64,000 nt of DNA from positions 124,001 to 188,000 of the forward strand of contig JAMQCK010000009.1 of NCBI GenBank assembly GCA_024196135.1. The letters run 5' to 3'. A program made the position numbers and the translations under genes. Shown one piece after another: positions 1-11,925 of the stretch; position 1 is the stretch's first letter, and each line of letters starts with the position of its first letter. This DNA comes from Pleurotus ostreatus/Saccharomyces cerevisiae fusant (Eukaryota > Opisthokonta). Under the pieces are notes generated by a model. That model was not told the DNA's origin. It saw only the letters and a list, made by a program, of their open reading frames with translations, and searched no databases.

Positions 1-1721
1 AGTGGGGAATGTGTTTGCAGAAGCTTGCGCCACAAAAGTACAAGGGGACCCGTGGCGGGTGGTCCAACTGCGACCGCGGCGACTGCAGCCCACCGCCACA
101 CTCCGAAGTTCCTGCGTTTGTCAATCAGGGGCCGCAGACAACGCCGGTGACTTTCATTATGGGACAGGCCCGGGGCGGTCCGCGGATTTCTGAGGACTTC
201 GTAGTGAGCATGAGCCGGACCTTGAAAGCACGCACGTTCTGCTTGCCGATAAGCGGTAGCGTTGCTCATTGTTCAACTTTGCGAGAAATGGCAATTGGAT
301 TTGCGTGACTCTCAACCCTCGACCTCAGCCCTTTCTCGGAGCTTCAGAGAGACCACACAAGGGTGTATCATGCTATTAAGGCGGAAACTCCTCGTCTCCC
401 TTGAATAAGTCCCCGGACCGCATCTCGTACGGCCCATGCCGCGCAAAGGAAGTATTAGAGACCTCGCGAAGCAGCACAACATGTGGATGGCACCAACCTT
501 GGTGAGGCGAGCGGACCTTGGCACGCCGTAAAGACAGGCGTCGAGGTGAATGGAATGCACCGGTCGTGTTCTTCAATGACAGCCTGGGCATTGAAAATCT
601 TCAGGCAATGGGACGAAGTCATTACTCATAGCCAAGTAGCCTTCTTCGCCAAGATCCAGAGCCATTCAAACCGTTCCCCGGACTTCATCTCGGCCGATTC
701 GAGCTATGTGCGATGCTGGACCTGCAAGGGAGGATTGGTTAGAACTGGCGAAGCAGCACAACAAGACGCACGGACCTACCTTGACGAGGCGAGAGGGATC
801 TGCGCGGCAAGTGTAGATCCCTCTTGCCTCGTCAAGTATTGAACATCGAAGTAAATGCTATACATCGGTTCAAGTTGTATTCTGTGAGACCAGCCTAGAC
901 AACGACAGGAAGACGCGTTCTTTGAGCATACAGTTGAATTTGAAAATGCAGGAGAACGCTTGAGAGGGGTTGAATTGGAAGTGGTACTAGAAGCTCGAGA
1001 GTTGATGAACACCGTGAAGAATAGCTGGCTCGACGGAGGTGACAGGCTCATATGTGCTGTTTGGCACAGGCAGAGTAGAGATATGACGCCTTGAAAGGGT
1101 GTTCGCAGTGCTCTTCCTCCACGTCGACAAAATGACTCTCGGGTGAGCGCGGAATACGACGGAACTTCACGAAGACGAGAACAACATGTTCACGGTCAAG
1201 TCCATGCGTCAGATAAGCGAGCTCTTGCGATGGGTGAGAGACGGAGAGAGAAGAAGCAATATGAGGGACATACTCTCATTCTATATTTAATGTCCTCGGC
1301 CGGTCCGCTAGGCAAGAGCTGAATGGAAAGCGAGGCTACCTGAATGCTGCCCCAAGAATCGTTGATGCCATTCGATCTTCTCCTGGGCTAAGCTTTGTGT
1401 TGATTCAAAACTCTCGATGGATATTTCTTATTCTCGTCAGCCGGGCAGAGCAATGGCTTCGGGAAAGAAAGAGGTGGTGGTGGTGGGGGGAGGAGGAGCA
1501 CACCCGCGCGCCCGTTGACATGATGGCGTGGGACAAAGAGCGAAAAACGTGACCGCCACCTGTTCCCCCAGCCTTTTCGGGACGCCTGCTCCCGACTGCA
1601 TCGTTTTCTCCCCAGTCGATATCCGCGTCCCCTGGTCGATATTCGCGTTCCCCCTCGTAATCTCGACACCCCCCAGGCCACCTACCACCCCACACACCTC
1701 TCCACAAACACCTACCTAATC
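1..1721. other. Intergenic left end, no gene supported
   Basis: No open frame here has family similarity or a convincing set of splice sites. The stretch at 483-842 is open for 119 codons but its translation resembles nothing I know and it overlaps a hairpin. Similar short words (a core of gaagcagcacaaca, then an accttg-type motif followed by gaggcgag) occur near 470-520 and 748-795, so a fragment has been duplicated and has decayed. The last 200 bases, rich in C and T runs, read as the promoter and 5' leader of the gene starting at 1722. Confidence 0.6.
781..835. repeat. Near-perfect inverted repeat (hairpin)
   Basis: The arms are 781-801 and 815-835, 21 bases each with one mismatch, separated by a 13-base spacer. 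The arm begins ttgacgaggc and the partner ends gcctcgtcaa. RNA from either strand would fold into a very stable stem. It may be the remnant of a small mobile element or a terminator-like structure; the sequence alone does not decide. Confidence 0.85.
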
Positions 1722-2776
1722 ATGCTCAACCTCATCCGCCGCATTTCCGGGTCGGTCATCCCCCGCCTGGACAGGCCGTGGCGGGACGACGGTGCGTGTA
1801 TGCCCCTTTTTACCTGCAGGACGCGCGTAACTGACGCGATCTTCCCTTCAACGTGCTTCTCTATCTACCCGCATTATCGCTGCCTCGCCCTCGACGCGTG
1901 CATGCCTGCCACCCATTCCCCCCTGACGCGACGCATACGCCGTTCCCCTCGCGCCTGACCCCAATGGTTCCCCTCGCTCGCACCCAATTCCCTCTGTGCC
2001 CGATCCCAATGACGCCCCCCGCCTGATCAGCCACGTCCAACGCGCCCCAGATCGGCCGCAAGCGGCGCAACAGCTCGGTCGAGCGCGACGAGGAGGAGGA
2101 CGAGCGTGCGGCGAAGCGCGCGCGCTCGGAGCTGCCGTCGCGCGAGCAGTCTGAAGCGCCGCCCCCTCAGCCGGAGACGAAGGAGGTGCGCGAGGTCACG
2201 ACGGGCGTCAAGCATATCGATTTGGCGCCGGAGAACAGCCTGGCGCCGGAGAACGTGCCGCTTCCCGAGAACACACCCCTCCTCGCGGAGAACATGCCCC
2301 TCCCCGCGGAGAACGTGCCGCTTCCCGAGGACGCGCCTGCGCCAAGGCCCGCGGAGGTGCCGCTGCCGGAGGACACCGCGAGCGACTTCGAGGAGGCCGG
2401 CACCCCGCCGCCCGCGACGCAGGTCGAGGACGAGAAGGCAGAGGCGCAGGAGGGTGGCGAGCCGATCGCCGTCGAAACAAACGGAGCGATCGCTGTCGAG
2501 ACGAACGAAGCGATCGCGGTCGACACGAAAGACGCGATCGAGGCGAAAGCAGACGAGACGGTGAAAACTGCCATCCCCGCCACCGCCGTCGAGCCTACCG
2601 CGGGTCTGGCCACCGAGCCCACCACAGATGCACACGTAGAGGAGCAGGCACCGAAGGCTACCGAGCCCATCACGAAGGATGGGAAGACGCAACCTGCGAC
2701 CGACGACCCCACGATCACTGCTACTCTATCCACCCAAACCGGAGAGAAGGCCGCGGAATCGGCAGCATCACAGTAG
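1722..2776 (+). CDS. Low-complexity Pro/Glu-repeat protein, nuclear-type, function unknown
   Basis: Two exons, 1722-1791 and 2031-2776 (phase-1 intron, GTGCGT..CAG), give about 271 residues. The ATG at 1722 opens a short conserved-looking amphipathic start (MLNLIRRISGSVIPRLDRP). Basic clusters RKRR and AAKRAR near residues 34-58 look like nuclear localisation signals. Residues of roughly 85-125 are repeats of the type PENVPLPEN, followed by IAVET/IAVDT repeats and an acidic Ala/Thr/Glu-rich tail. I recognise no domain. The long open frame on the opposite strand is a shadow of GC-rich codon use. Coding status is supported by the in-frame splice and the periodic repeats; the function is unknown. 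Confidence 0.65.
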
Positions 2777-2800
2777 CGCTTGCTATCTCGCACATTCCGC

Positions 2801-2857
2801 GCATGCCATCGCGCATCGCGCATGCTGTCGCGCATCGCGCATGCCATCCTGCATCGC
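2801..2857. repeat. 19-bp tandem repeat, three units
   Basis: Units start at 2801, 2820 and 2839, each of the form gcatgc-(5-6 bases)-gcatcgc. Both flanks carry cgcacattccgcgc (near 2789 and 2856). It lies just after the stop codon of the gene ending at 2776, probably in its 3' untranslated region. Confidence 0.85.
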
Positions 2858-3015
2858 ACATTCCGCGCTTGCTGACATCCACGCGCTCCTTCTCCCACCT
2901 TCTCCTCTTCCCTCTCTCTTCTTTCCCCTCGGTATACCTCCAGCCACTCGCCCGGCCTTCTGTTGTGTCTTGTTTGTTCGCAGCAACGTGCGCCGAATTT
3001 TGCCTCCGCGTTCGC

Positions 3016-3085
3016 CACGTTCTTGACTTCCGTGTCCATCACGTCCTTGACTTCCGTGCCCATCACGTTCTTGACTTCGCGGTCG
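3016..3085. repeat. 24-bp tandem repeat, about three units
   Basis: Units start at 3016, 3040 and 3064, with the shared core cacgttcttgacttccgtg; the third unit is degenerate after cttgacttc. It is non-coding as far as can be seen and is a small minisatellite. Confidence 0.85.
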
Positions 3086-3381
3086 GCTCGCGTTCGCTAC
3101 CATTTCCTCACTTTCTTGACTACGGTTCGTCTCTCCGTGTTTGACTTCGGAGGCGGTATTTATCTCCTTGACCTTGTCTTGCTTACTTACCCATCTTTGA
3201 CCTACATACCGACTTGCTTGCCGATCAACTACCTACGAAGACTGTCAAACCTACCTACCGACTACGTACCTGCTGAGACTGCCAAAATGTACCTACCCAC
3301 TCTTTGATTTTTATGTGTATCTACTGTGCTTTGAGCTATAACATAAACCCCTCAAGCTATAGTATGAGCCTACGCTCGAGC

Positions 3382-3421
3382 CACATGAGCCTATCCGCGA
3401 GCACATGAGCCTATCCGCGAG
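3382..3421. repeat. Exact 20-bp tandem duplication
   Basis: The unit cacatgagcctatccgcgag is present twice without a mismatch (3382-3401 and 3402-3421). Both sides carry gcctacg followed by a tcgag-type word, which suggests slippage in a longer repeat. Confidence 0.9.
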
Positions 3422-4479
3422 CCTACGTTCGAGCCCATATTTCGCCTCTATTTACCTGTAATACGACGCCGGTTCAATATCCGCGAAACGGAGCCGTATC
3501 ATTTTCCGCGAAACGTCGAGTCCTCGATATCCACCGACGGCCGTAGGCCATCGGAGCGTCAGAAGAGCACGCACGATGGGCATGTCCGCAATGTCCTTGC
3601 TCCGTGCGTCCATCGCGAAACAATCCGAGGCGCACATACCTCTAACGCTCCAGGGCATGCTTGAAGTGGTCCACGAAGAAGGCGGGAGGTACGCGTGCAT
3701 GTCCTGGCAAGATGAGGCCTCCACACACCTTCATATCCTCTTCATCTAGGGTCCATCCGCCCCAGACATCCGCGCAATGAGCCATCCCCCGGTCTATACT
3801 TCTTAGACAAAGGCGCGTCGTGCCTCTTCCACAGAGGCGCTTCGTCCATTGGAAGGAGGCGCTTCGCCCCTCATCGAGGGTGGCGGCTGATCACCCGCGA
3901 AGGCCTGTCCAGGCTTCGCCCCGGGAAGAGAAATCTTTCATGCATGCCTGTTGCCCCAGAAGCCCCGACTTCCTCTTCCGGAAGGGATGGTAGAGCTTTA
4001 GCGCAGGATATAGTGCGCACCTACGAGTGCTGGCGAGCTTCATCGTGCGCGCAGGCGCTCGGCTAGCAATCGTTACGAGCCCCGGGCACGCTATGAGCCA
4101 CCGCACACGCCGTGAACCCCCGCGCGCGCTCTGCAGTACGCCCGCCCTACACGACGCCGCCTCGGAGCAGGCCCTGTAGTCGCGCCGCTCTCGGAACACG
4201 ACCCTGATCAAGCGCAGCGTACATATAGGCCCTGCGCGGGAGGCGGGGGGCTCGACATTCACCTGCGGGTGGGCAGCAGCCGCCCGCGCATCTGTATCTT
4301 CATCTTCATCATTCCGACTCCTTTCTTAACTGGCTGCGCCTGTTCCCTTTCAACAACATTCCCCCCATTGACGACCCTCTTCCCCTTCACGTCTTCCTCA
4401 TCCTTGAACGACTGAACGAGCCCTTCACGAAAGAACTTCACGATCTCCCCATTTCCTGTTCGTCATCACTACGACCACC

Positions 4480-6932
4480 ATGCTGGGCATCATGCGCGCA
4501 TTGTTCACGCCCCGGGCCGGCCCCGAAGACGCAGCCCTGGAGGAGGGGAGGGCTTCGCGGGAGAGGGGGAGGCTGGAATTGACGCGGGAGAAGGCCAGGC
4601 CGGATCTGTCGTGGGCCTGCAGAGGAGAGGACGCTAGCACTATTCGGAGCGAAGGCCCGCCCCTCAGCCCGCGCTCCAACGCGCCCTCCAGTGCGCCCGC
4701 CTTGCTGCGCAAGACGAGCCTCTCCACGCAGCGCCAAGAGCACGCCATCACCCGCAAGCCTCCCTCGCGCAACGCCTGGCTGCACCCGCGCCCGCGCGCC
4801 GACAAAGTTCGCAGCGATGCTCCCAATCGTGAGGGCAGCGACGCACTTGCTCGCGCGCGCGGCAACACAGCCAATGGCCAAAGCAGCGACGCGCACGCCC
4901 GCCAGAGCAACGACGCGCCCAGCCGCGACAAGCCCCGCCTCGGCGCCAGCCTCATCAAGCTTCGTCGCTCCAGCAGTCTCACCAAGCTCCGCCGCAGCAC
5001 CAGCCTCACAAAGCTTCGGCGCACCGTCAGCCTCGATAGGCCCCAGCGCAGCGGTAGCATTAACCTGCCCCCGCGAAAGGGCGCGCGTGAGCCCCTGCGC
5101 GTCGACACTATCACCATCAGCCGCCCCCAGCCCCTGCAGCCGGGCACCACGGGCTCGCTCACGGGCATTGACCTCCCGCTGGGGCCCCAGCGCGCCACAG
5201 TGCGCCGCGCGGCATCCCTACCCACGCGACTACCCGCGGGCCCGCCGCCCTCGGCGTTCCGTGCGCCGGAGCGGGTCGTAACGCCCACCGAGGAGCGCTT
5301 CGCGGCGCGGTTCGAGGCGGGCGTGCCCGCGGCGAAGTTCGACATGGAGGCGGTGGTGAAGTACCAGGAGGGCGCGGTGAAGGCGGGGGCGTGGGATGTG
5401 GGGGACATTGGCGGAGGTGGAGGGGGAGGAGGAGCAGGCGGGATATTCCCGAGCTCGGGAGGGAACTTTGGGAGTTCGACGGGAGATTTGGGCGGCGAGG
5501 GAGGCAGCCTCGGGAGTGCGGGCAGCAGCTTTGGCGCCTCGGGACCCAGCTTCGGAGGCGCGGGAGAGGCTGTGGGCGGACCTGGTCGTTTACGGGTGCG
5601 CATGCCAGAAGCAGCGGCGACGAGGCCCATGGTGGCCCGTCCGCCGATGTTGTCCGCCATCGAGGAGGGCAGCTACAAGTCGCCGGCGCCGAGCTTGCGC
5701 GTGCTGCCGGGGTCGGCTGCGATGAGCATGCGAACGACGACGCGAACGATGACGAGCGGCTCGCCCATCGAGCGCGTCAGTCGGGAGGCTCTGTCGGGGT
5801 TTGGTCCTATAAGTGAGCAATCCTTCGTCTGCAGTCGGAGAAGGACATAAGCGCTGACTTGCATAGCCAACAGCAGGAAGGTCCCGCGTCTTCTGGTGAC
5901 ACCGACGTCCCCAGCGCGCTCGCCGGTCGAGCGCGACATCGGGACGATGCACGAGGCCCGGGGAGCGGACATTCAGGAGCAGCACGGTCCGAACGCGGAC
6001 AGCTTCTACGACGACACCCTCGCGTCCCCGCACGCCGACAGCTTCGTCACCGCGGGCAGCAACCGCAATCGGCAGTCCTCCCTCGCCAGCATCCTCGGCA
6101 TCGACACCAACCACTCGCCCACGTCCGCCGTAACGATCAAGTCACTGCCCTTCCGCCAGCACGACTACGAGCACGAGCCGAGCCCGCTCGCGCTCAACCC
6201 CGCTGACACCCTCGAGGAAGAGAAGGCCAGCCACGACACGGCAGCGAGCGACGAGGAGACGATGCGGCGCATCGAGCACCGGTGGGATAAGGTCGGCGCG
6301 GACCTGCCGTACGTGCTCACCGCGCCGCGGCCCCCGACGGCGCGCGCGCACCGCCGGCGGTCGACGCCCGCGCAGGTTCTCTTCTTCCTCGGCTTCCTCT
6401 TCCCCGCGTTCTGGCTTATTGGCGGCTGGCTCTTCACCATGCGGGGCGAGATACCCGCGTACCGCTGCGCGCCGAGGGACGGGGCGAATCGCGGTAGCGG
6501 CGGCTCGGTGTTCTCGTGCATTCGCGAGAGGAGGAAGAAGCAGCCGAAGGAGCTTGTTTTGCCGCGCTGGCGGGAGCGGGCGGATTCGCCGGGGTTGAGC
6601 ATGCCTGTGGGGGAGAAAGAGACGCGCAAGACGGGGGCGCAGTTAGATGTCATCTGCCGCTATCCGTACGTCGAGCGACGCGTCGTTGCGGATATTCTGA
6701 CTCCAAGTGGAGGTGCGTCTTGACATTCCTGGTGAATGTTGGGTTCGGTGCTGATTCCTTCCTAGCTGGCGTCGACGCCATTACTGTAAGCACGAGGCCC
6801 GAGTGGACTCGAAGGGTGATTGATCCGTGGATCATTCGCTGCCGGCTGGCATTGTGGTATTTCTCTGTGCTTGTGTTCTTCGGTTCTGCCATTGCTATTG
6901 TTGTTATGATCGTCACAACGCACTTCCTTTAG
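4480..6932 (+). CDS. Ser/Arg-rich protein with two C-terminal membrane segments
   Basis: Three exons, 4480-5812, 5867-6712 and 6766-6932, encode about 781 residues; both introns fit in phase. The first 600 residues are disordered and basic. Around residues 160-186 the motif KLRR-(S/T)-x-S-L occurs three times in a row, a string of basophilic-kinase-type sites. A Gly run and a Gly/Ser-rich stretch follow near residues 308-365. Two hydrophobic segments lie near residues 612-635 (containing FFLGFLFPAFWLIGGW) and at the extreme C terminus (containing WYFSVLVFFGSAIAIVVMIV), separated by a Cys- and Arg-rich loop. This resembles fungal serine-rich membrane proteins of unknown role. Topology suggests a cytosolic tail anchored by a hairpin pair, possibly a scaffold under kinase control; that role is inference. 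Confidence 0.82.
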
Positions 6933-7716
6933 TGGGCGTGCTAAGCTTATTTGCAGTCTGTCTGGAGTATGTATTGAGTTAGTGTACGATATGTGTACAG
7001 TGTGAATGAAGTTGTCTACCATCTGACTGCGACGCAAGACGATCTCACGAGTTCGCCGAAATTCAGCCGCCTAGAGGGAGATAGAGTTGCAAAACTTTCT
7101 GTAGATCATGAGTCTTCCTGTATATCCAGGTCAGAGTGAGAAGATCGCTGAGGGAGACTGGGACGAACGCGGCGCCTCGGGCATGAAAGTCGGAGACAAG
7201 TTGTTGAACCATCCACGTGCGCAGTCACGCCATTACTATTTCGGGTAAATTCAGCAAGAAAACATCGGCAAACAGGGGACAGCCTCTGCCCCATGACTCC
7301 ATGGTTCTTCCACGACGGAGCGGACGCGCAGCGAAAGAGAGCATGCGCAGGAACTGCGGTGGACGTTGTTTAGAGTAGAGAAGATAGGCACGGACACTGC
7401 GCTGTAAATTTAGCCTACCCTAGAGGATAGTTGGCGAAATACGAGTCACCCAAACGCTTCGGTCCATCGAGAATCTTCCCAATCTTCAGCGCCGGTAGGC
7501 CTGTTGCAAGGTCTTCATGAGCTGGGGACTCAGCGCGCCGTGTGGGGGAGGTTTCGGAGATCTTGAAAAGGCAGTGATCTCGTCGCGCCGAGGCGGGCGG
7601 CGTCGCGGCGAGGTTCATCAAAAAGTTGCATCTTCTTCCCAACCACCACGAACCGATACTGGACACAACATCACTCACTTTTTGGGACTCTGGGCTTCAC
7701 CTTGGGATGAGCGCCG
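6933..7716. other. Intergenic, no gene seen
   Basis: Holds the 3' end of the preceding gene and the promoter region of the IRE1 gene. Short open frames on both strands have no family similarity. No repeat stands out. Confidence 0.6.
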
Positions 7717-10700
7717 ATGGCGACTCTACTGTACTTATACTGCTTCCTTTGCACCGTCGCCGTCGCCTCCCTCGCAGACCTTATCCCGCTGCGCTCTCCC
7801 TCTAACCGCCCCTCCCTGCGCAGCGGCTCCCCCAGACCCCTAAGCCCCCGCGACGACTACCACTACACTCCGCCCTCGCAGGAGGGGGACGTGACGAGCG
7901 ACCTTGACCTCCTGGACATCGTCCTCGTCGCCTCGGTGGATGGCAAGTTTCACGCGCTAAGCCGCACCACCGGCCAGGCGTTGTGGTCCATGTCAGGAGT
8001 CACAGACGGCGCCTCCTCCCCTTCGACCCTCGCCCCCCTCGTGCGGACGGTGCACCCTGACTCGGACCCCGACTTTGCCGACGACCCGTCGCAGGAGCAG
8101 TACATCATCGAGCCGCAGACGGGCGACATATATGTCATGTCGACGCCCTCCAGCCCCCTCCAGCGCTTCCCCTTCACCATGTCCGAGCTCGTCGACATGT
8201 CCCCCTTCTTCTTTTCCGACGGCGACGTCCGGCGCGTATTCGTCGGCAAGAAGCAGACGTCCCTCCTGCTCGTGGAGCTCGAGACAGGGAAACTCAAGGC
8301 CACCATCGACTCCGAGTGCCCATGGGACCCCTTCGAGGACCTCCACGACGACGACGGTGACGAGATCGACCTCGACGAGCTAGAGGGCTCGAAGCCGCCA
8401 GTCGCAAAGACTACGGATGTCTTCATCGGGCGCACCGGTGCGTCATGTCCGTCATGCACTACGGGCAGTCGCTAACCTCGGTCGTTTCAGACTACCACAT
8501 ATCCATCCACACCCGGCCTATCGACCGTCGTAGCACCATATCCCCCACGCCGATCCAGAACCTCTCCTTCTCAACCTACGGGCCCAACAATCAGGACATG
8601 CCCATGCAGTCGCTGTACCACCGCACCAAGGACGATGCGTACATTCAGAGCCTCCCCACCGGGGAGATCCTCTCCTTCAGGGCAGCGAGCTCCGGATCCC
8701 CGCCTCGCAGCGACCCGCCCTTCCTCTGGGCGCATGCCTTCAGCCAGCCTACGTGAGTGGCCGCCCACCCAAACGCCACACGTCCTTGACCTTTACACAG
8801 GGTTGCGATCTTCGACGTTCTTCGGCGCCCCGGCTCCGGTCAACACCCCTTCGTCCTCCTCCAGCCCCGCCCGGGACTCAATGACTTCCTCCCCACGATG
8901 AATAACGACGTCCACCTGCCGAACGACGACAGCGCGTACGTCGGCATGGTCGACCAGACCGGCAGCCTATTCGCCATGAGCCCCGCGCGCTACCCGCTAG
9001 TCGCCTTCGGCAATGCGGATAGGCCGACACTGCCGCCACTCATTGACGGTCCTTCTCGCACTACATATGACGAAGACGCCGATCTGCCACCAGAGGTCGA
9101 CGAGATCACCCGCCAGCGCAAGCAACGTGAATGGGAGAGCGCGCTCCAGCGGCACGGGCAGTCGCGCTGCGAGGACGCCACGTACGCCGCGGGGGATCGA
9201 CGTTGCCTCGTCGGCATGCGCAGGCTTGCGGGTGGCGATGCGGAGGCGTCCAGTCGCATCAAGCGGCTGCTCGACGGCGTCCCCCAGGTGCCCACCTCGC
9301 CTGCTGCGAGTGTACTAGAACCCAGCGCGGGCGCAAACGCGTCGGCGGATCGCAATCAGCACGAATCAGCGGACCACGACCAGCGCGAATCGCCCGCCAG
9401 CCCCGAGCGCCCCTCGCCCCCGAGTCGAGAGAGCGTGGGCAGCTACTGGCAGGCGGTCGGCATGGCGTTCCTGCTGGGCGCGCTGTCGCTGTGGTTTGGT
9501 CTGAGGCGCTTCCGCCCGGAGATGACGGGTGCTGCTATGGGCATCGCGCCCGCGAGCCAGCTGAGCACCAGTCAGCTGGGAGAGGAGCTCAATAACGCGC
9601 CCGTGGTGTCGCGCCCTGCGACTCCGCGTCTACCGGATCTCCCTTCGCCCGGCTTCGAGGTGCCGCCCACGGACGCGCAAACTACTCCCGCGGACCTGCA
9701 GACCCCGCCTGCCAGGGTGCAGTTCAATGTGGGCCAGGGCGAGGAGGGCGAGGAGAGCGATAAGGAGAACGAGGCGGAGGGCGATGTACAAGTTACACCT
9801 GGCAAGAAGAAAGTACGGCGCGGGAAGAGGGGCAAGGGTAAGAAGAAGGCGAACGGGGATGCAGCGAATGGCGAGGCACAGGCGAATGGGTTGGGCGAAC
9901 CCGACAGTGCTACACCTCAGCCCATGACGCCGCCTGTGCAGCCTGCTGTCTCGCTTGTGCTTACTGCGAGCTCGGAGACTCCTGCTCCTACTCAGTCTTT
10001 GGTCGTCTCGGATACCATTCTGGGTATGTTCTTGAAATGCTCCTGAAGATCTAGCGACTGACCTTACATGACAGGCTTTGGATCACACGGCACTGTCGTC
10101 TACCAGGGCTCACTGCAAGGTCGTGCAGTGGCCGTCAAGCGTCTACTGAAGGACTTCGTCACTCTTGCCTCGCGAGAGGTCAGTATCCTACAGGAAAGCG
10201 ACGACCACCCGAACGTCATCCGGTACTACTACCAAGAAGCACATTCCAACTTCCTCTACATCGCCCTCGAGCTCTGCCCCGCCTCCCTCGCCGACATCAT
10301 CGAGACGCCCGACAAGGAACAGTTCCACGACATCGCGATGGCCTTCAACCCCAAGCGCGCGCTGCGCCAGATCACCAGCGGCCTCCGGCACCTGCACGCG
10401 CTCAAGCTCGTCCACCGCGACATCAAGCCGCAGAACATCCTTGTCTCGAGCGCGAAGAACGTGGGCGGCAAGCCCGGGTACCGCATGCTCATCTCGGACT
10501 TTGGCTTGTGCAAGAAGCTCGACGTGGACCAGACGAGCTTCCTGCCGACCGCGTACGGCGCGATGGCCGCGGGCACGGCCGGCTGGCGCGCGCCGGAGAT
10601 CCTACGTGGGGAGGTTAAGCTCGACGAGCTCGCGGACGAGTCAATGTCGTCGCGCGGGAGCACGGGGACGGCGGGCTCGTCAGGCACTGCAGGGGCGACG

Positions 10701-11482
10701 ACGAAGCCGACGAGGTTGACGAAGTCGGTGGATATCTTCGCGCTGGGGTGCCTGTTCTACTACACGCTGACGAATGGCGCGCACCCGTTCGGCGATCGGT
10801 ACGAGCGGGAGGTGAACATCATGAAGAACATCAAGTGCTTGGAGGGCCTCGAGCGCTTTGGGGAGGAGGGCTCGGAGGCGGTGGATTTGATCACTCATAT
10901 GCTGGATCCTGTTGCGTCTGCACGGTGCGTGTCCTCCTTGTCTGGGATCTCTCCTCAATTCTGACTCTTCACCAGGCCCGACACAACAGCATGCCTTGTG
11001 CATCCCTTCTTCTGGGAGCCCAGTCGGCGACTGAACTTCCTGCAAGACGCCTCCGACCGCTTCGAGATAATGTGCCGCGACCCGAAGGACCCGAACTTAA
11101 TAGCGCTCGAGACGGGCGCGTTCGATGTCGTCGGGAACGACTGGCACGGGCGGCTTGACAAGGTCTTCATCGAGAACCTTGGCAAGTTCCGCAAGTACGA
11201 CGGCAAGTTGATACAGGATTTGCTGCGTGCGTTGCGAAACAAAGTGCGTACAGATTTTGACTGTATTGGTAGACGCTTGCTGACGGTATCGTTCAGAAAC
11301 ACCACTACCAGGACCTGCCTGACAACGTCAAGCGCAGCCTGGGCCCAATGCCAGAGGGCTTCTTGGGCTACTTCACGCGGCGTTTCCCGCGTCTCTTCCT
11401 GCACGTCCACGGCGTCATTGGGGACTCCGTCATGCGCTCCGAGTCGATGTTCAGGTCGTACTACGAGCTCCCGACGGACTAG
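7717..11482 (+). CDS. IRE1: IRE1: ER-stress sensor kinase/endoribonuclease
   Basis: Six exons (7717-8437, 8491-8752, 8801-10023, 10075-10924, 10976-11243, 11297-11482) give about 1169 residues. A signal peptide (residues 1-20) leads into the lumenal sensor domain, whose start shows the typical ASVDGKFHAL..TGQALW strand pattern near residue 70. A membrane span lies near 541-565 (GMAFLLGALSLWFGL), followed by a Lys/Arg-rich linker near 665-680. The kinase runs from about 735: glycine loop GFGSHGTVV, lysine in AVKRL, HRDIKPQN near 850 and DFG near 877, with a Ser/Gly/Thr-rich insertion after the activation segment. The C-terminal KEN RNase domain keeps the catalytic RNKKHHY stretch (Arg, Asn, His) near 1105. 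In this family, ER stress drives oligomerisation and unconventional splicing of a HAC1/XBP1-type mRNA; no such bZIP gene is in this window. All catalytic residues I can check are intact. Confidence 0.97.
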
Positions 11483-11925
11483 AATCATCATTTCGCATTC
11501 GCATTCGAGGGTTGTTCGGGCTTGATGTTGAAATTGTTTGGGAGGAGGGGGACGGGGCGGACTCATCTACTCTGCTATTTGCTTTGCTACACTCGCACTC
11601 TGCATTGGAAGCGGTACTCATTAATCGTGTATTATGTATCATTATAACCATATTTTTTCCTGCGGAAATGGGCTTTGGTTGGTTGTTAGTAGGTTGCAAT
11701 GCATCTCGCGGGTTTTACTGTACAACATGGGCGCTTATTTTCGTAGACAAGGCCTTCCTCTTTGGGCCGCTGCACGGGCGGCTATCGGTGATTCAATCTA
11801 TCTCTGACTTGACCTTGTACGCAGTATCTCAAGTCTGGATACCATCTCGCTGAGTCTGTAGGATGTAAGTTTCCATGCACCTTCAACGACGACATCGTCG
11901 CTGATTCGCGTGATCGACTCATCCA
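11483..11925. other. Intergenic between IRE1 and TatD gene
   Basis: AT-richer than its surroundings, with a run attataaccatattttttcc near 11639-11660 that suits a 3' untranslated region. No gene seen. Confidence 0.6.

Larger units (their letters stand above)
2777..4479. other. Intergenic, repeat-bearing, no gene seen
   Basis: Besides the three small repeats listed separately, this holds T/C-rich sequence (3080-3310), two or three copies of aggcgcttcg near 3830-3870, and a putative TATA-like acatata near 4221 followed by C/T-rich leader before the ATG at 4480. A 123-codon minus-strand frame at 3891-4262 has no recognisable product. Confidence 0.6.

Noticed and set aside
483..842. 119-codon plus-strand frame
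   Set aside because: Starts near duplicated words and runs into the hairpin; no family similarity and no neighbouring exon that fits.
2027..3066. Minus-strand frames of 221 and 299 codons
   Set aside because: Opposite the repeat protein gene and its 3' region; composed of Arg/Leu/Val or Ser/Ala runs that mirror the sense repeats.
4425..5660. 411-codon minus-strand open frame
   Set aside because: It lies wholly opposite the plus-strand Ser/Arg-rich gene, has low-complexity Arg/Pro content typical of antisense GC-rich frames and no splice support.
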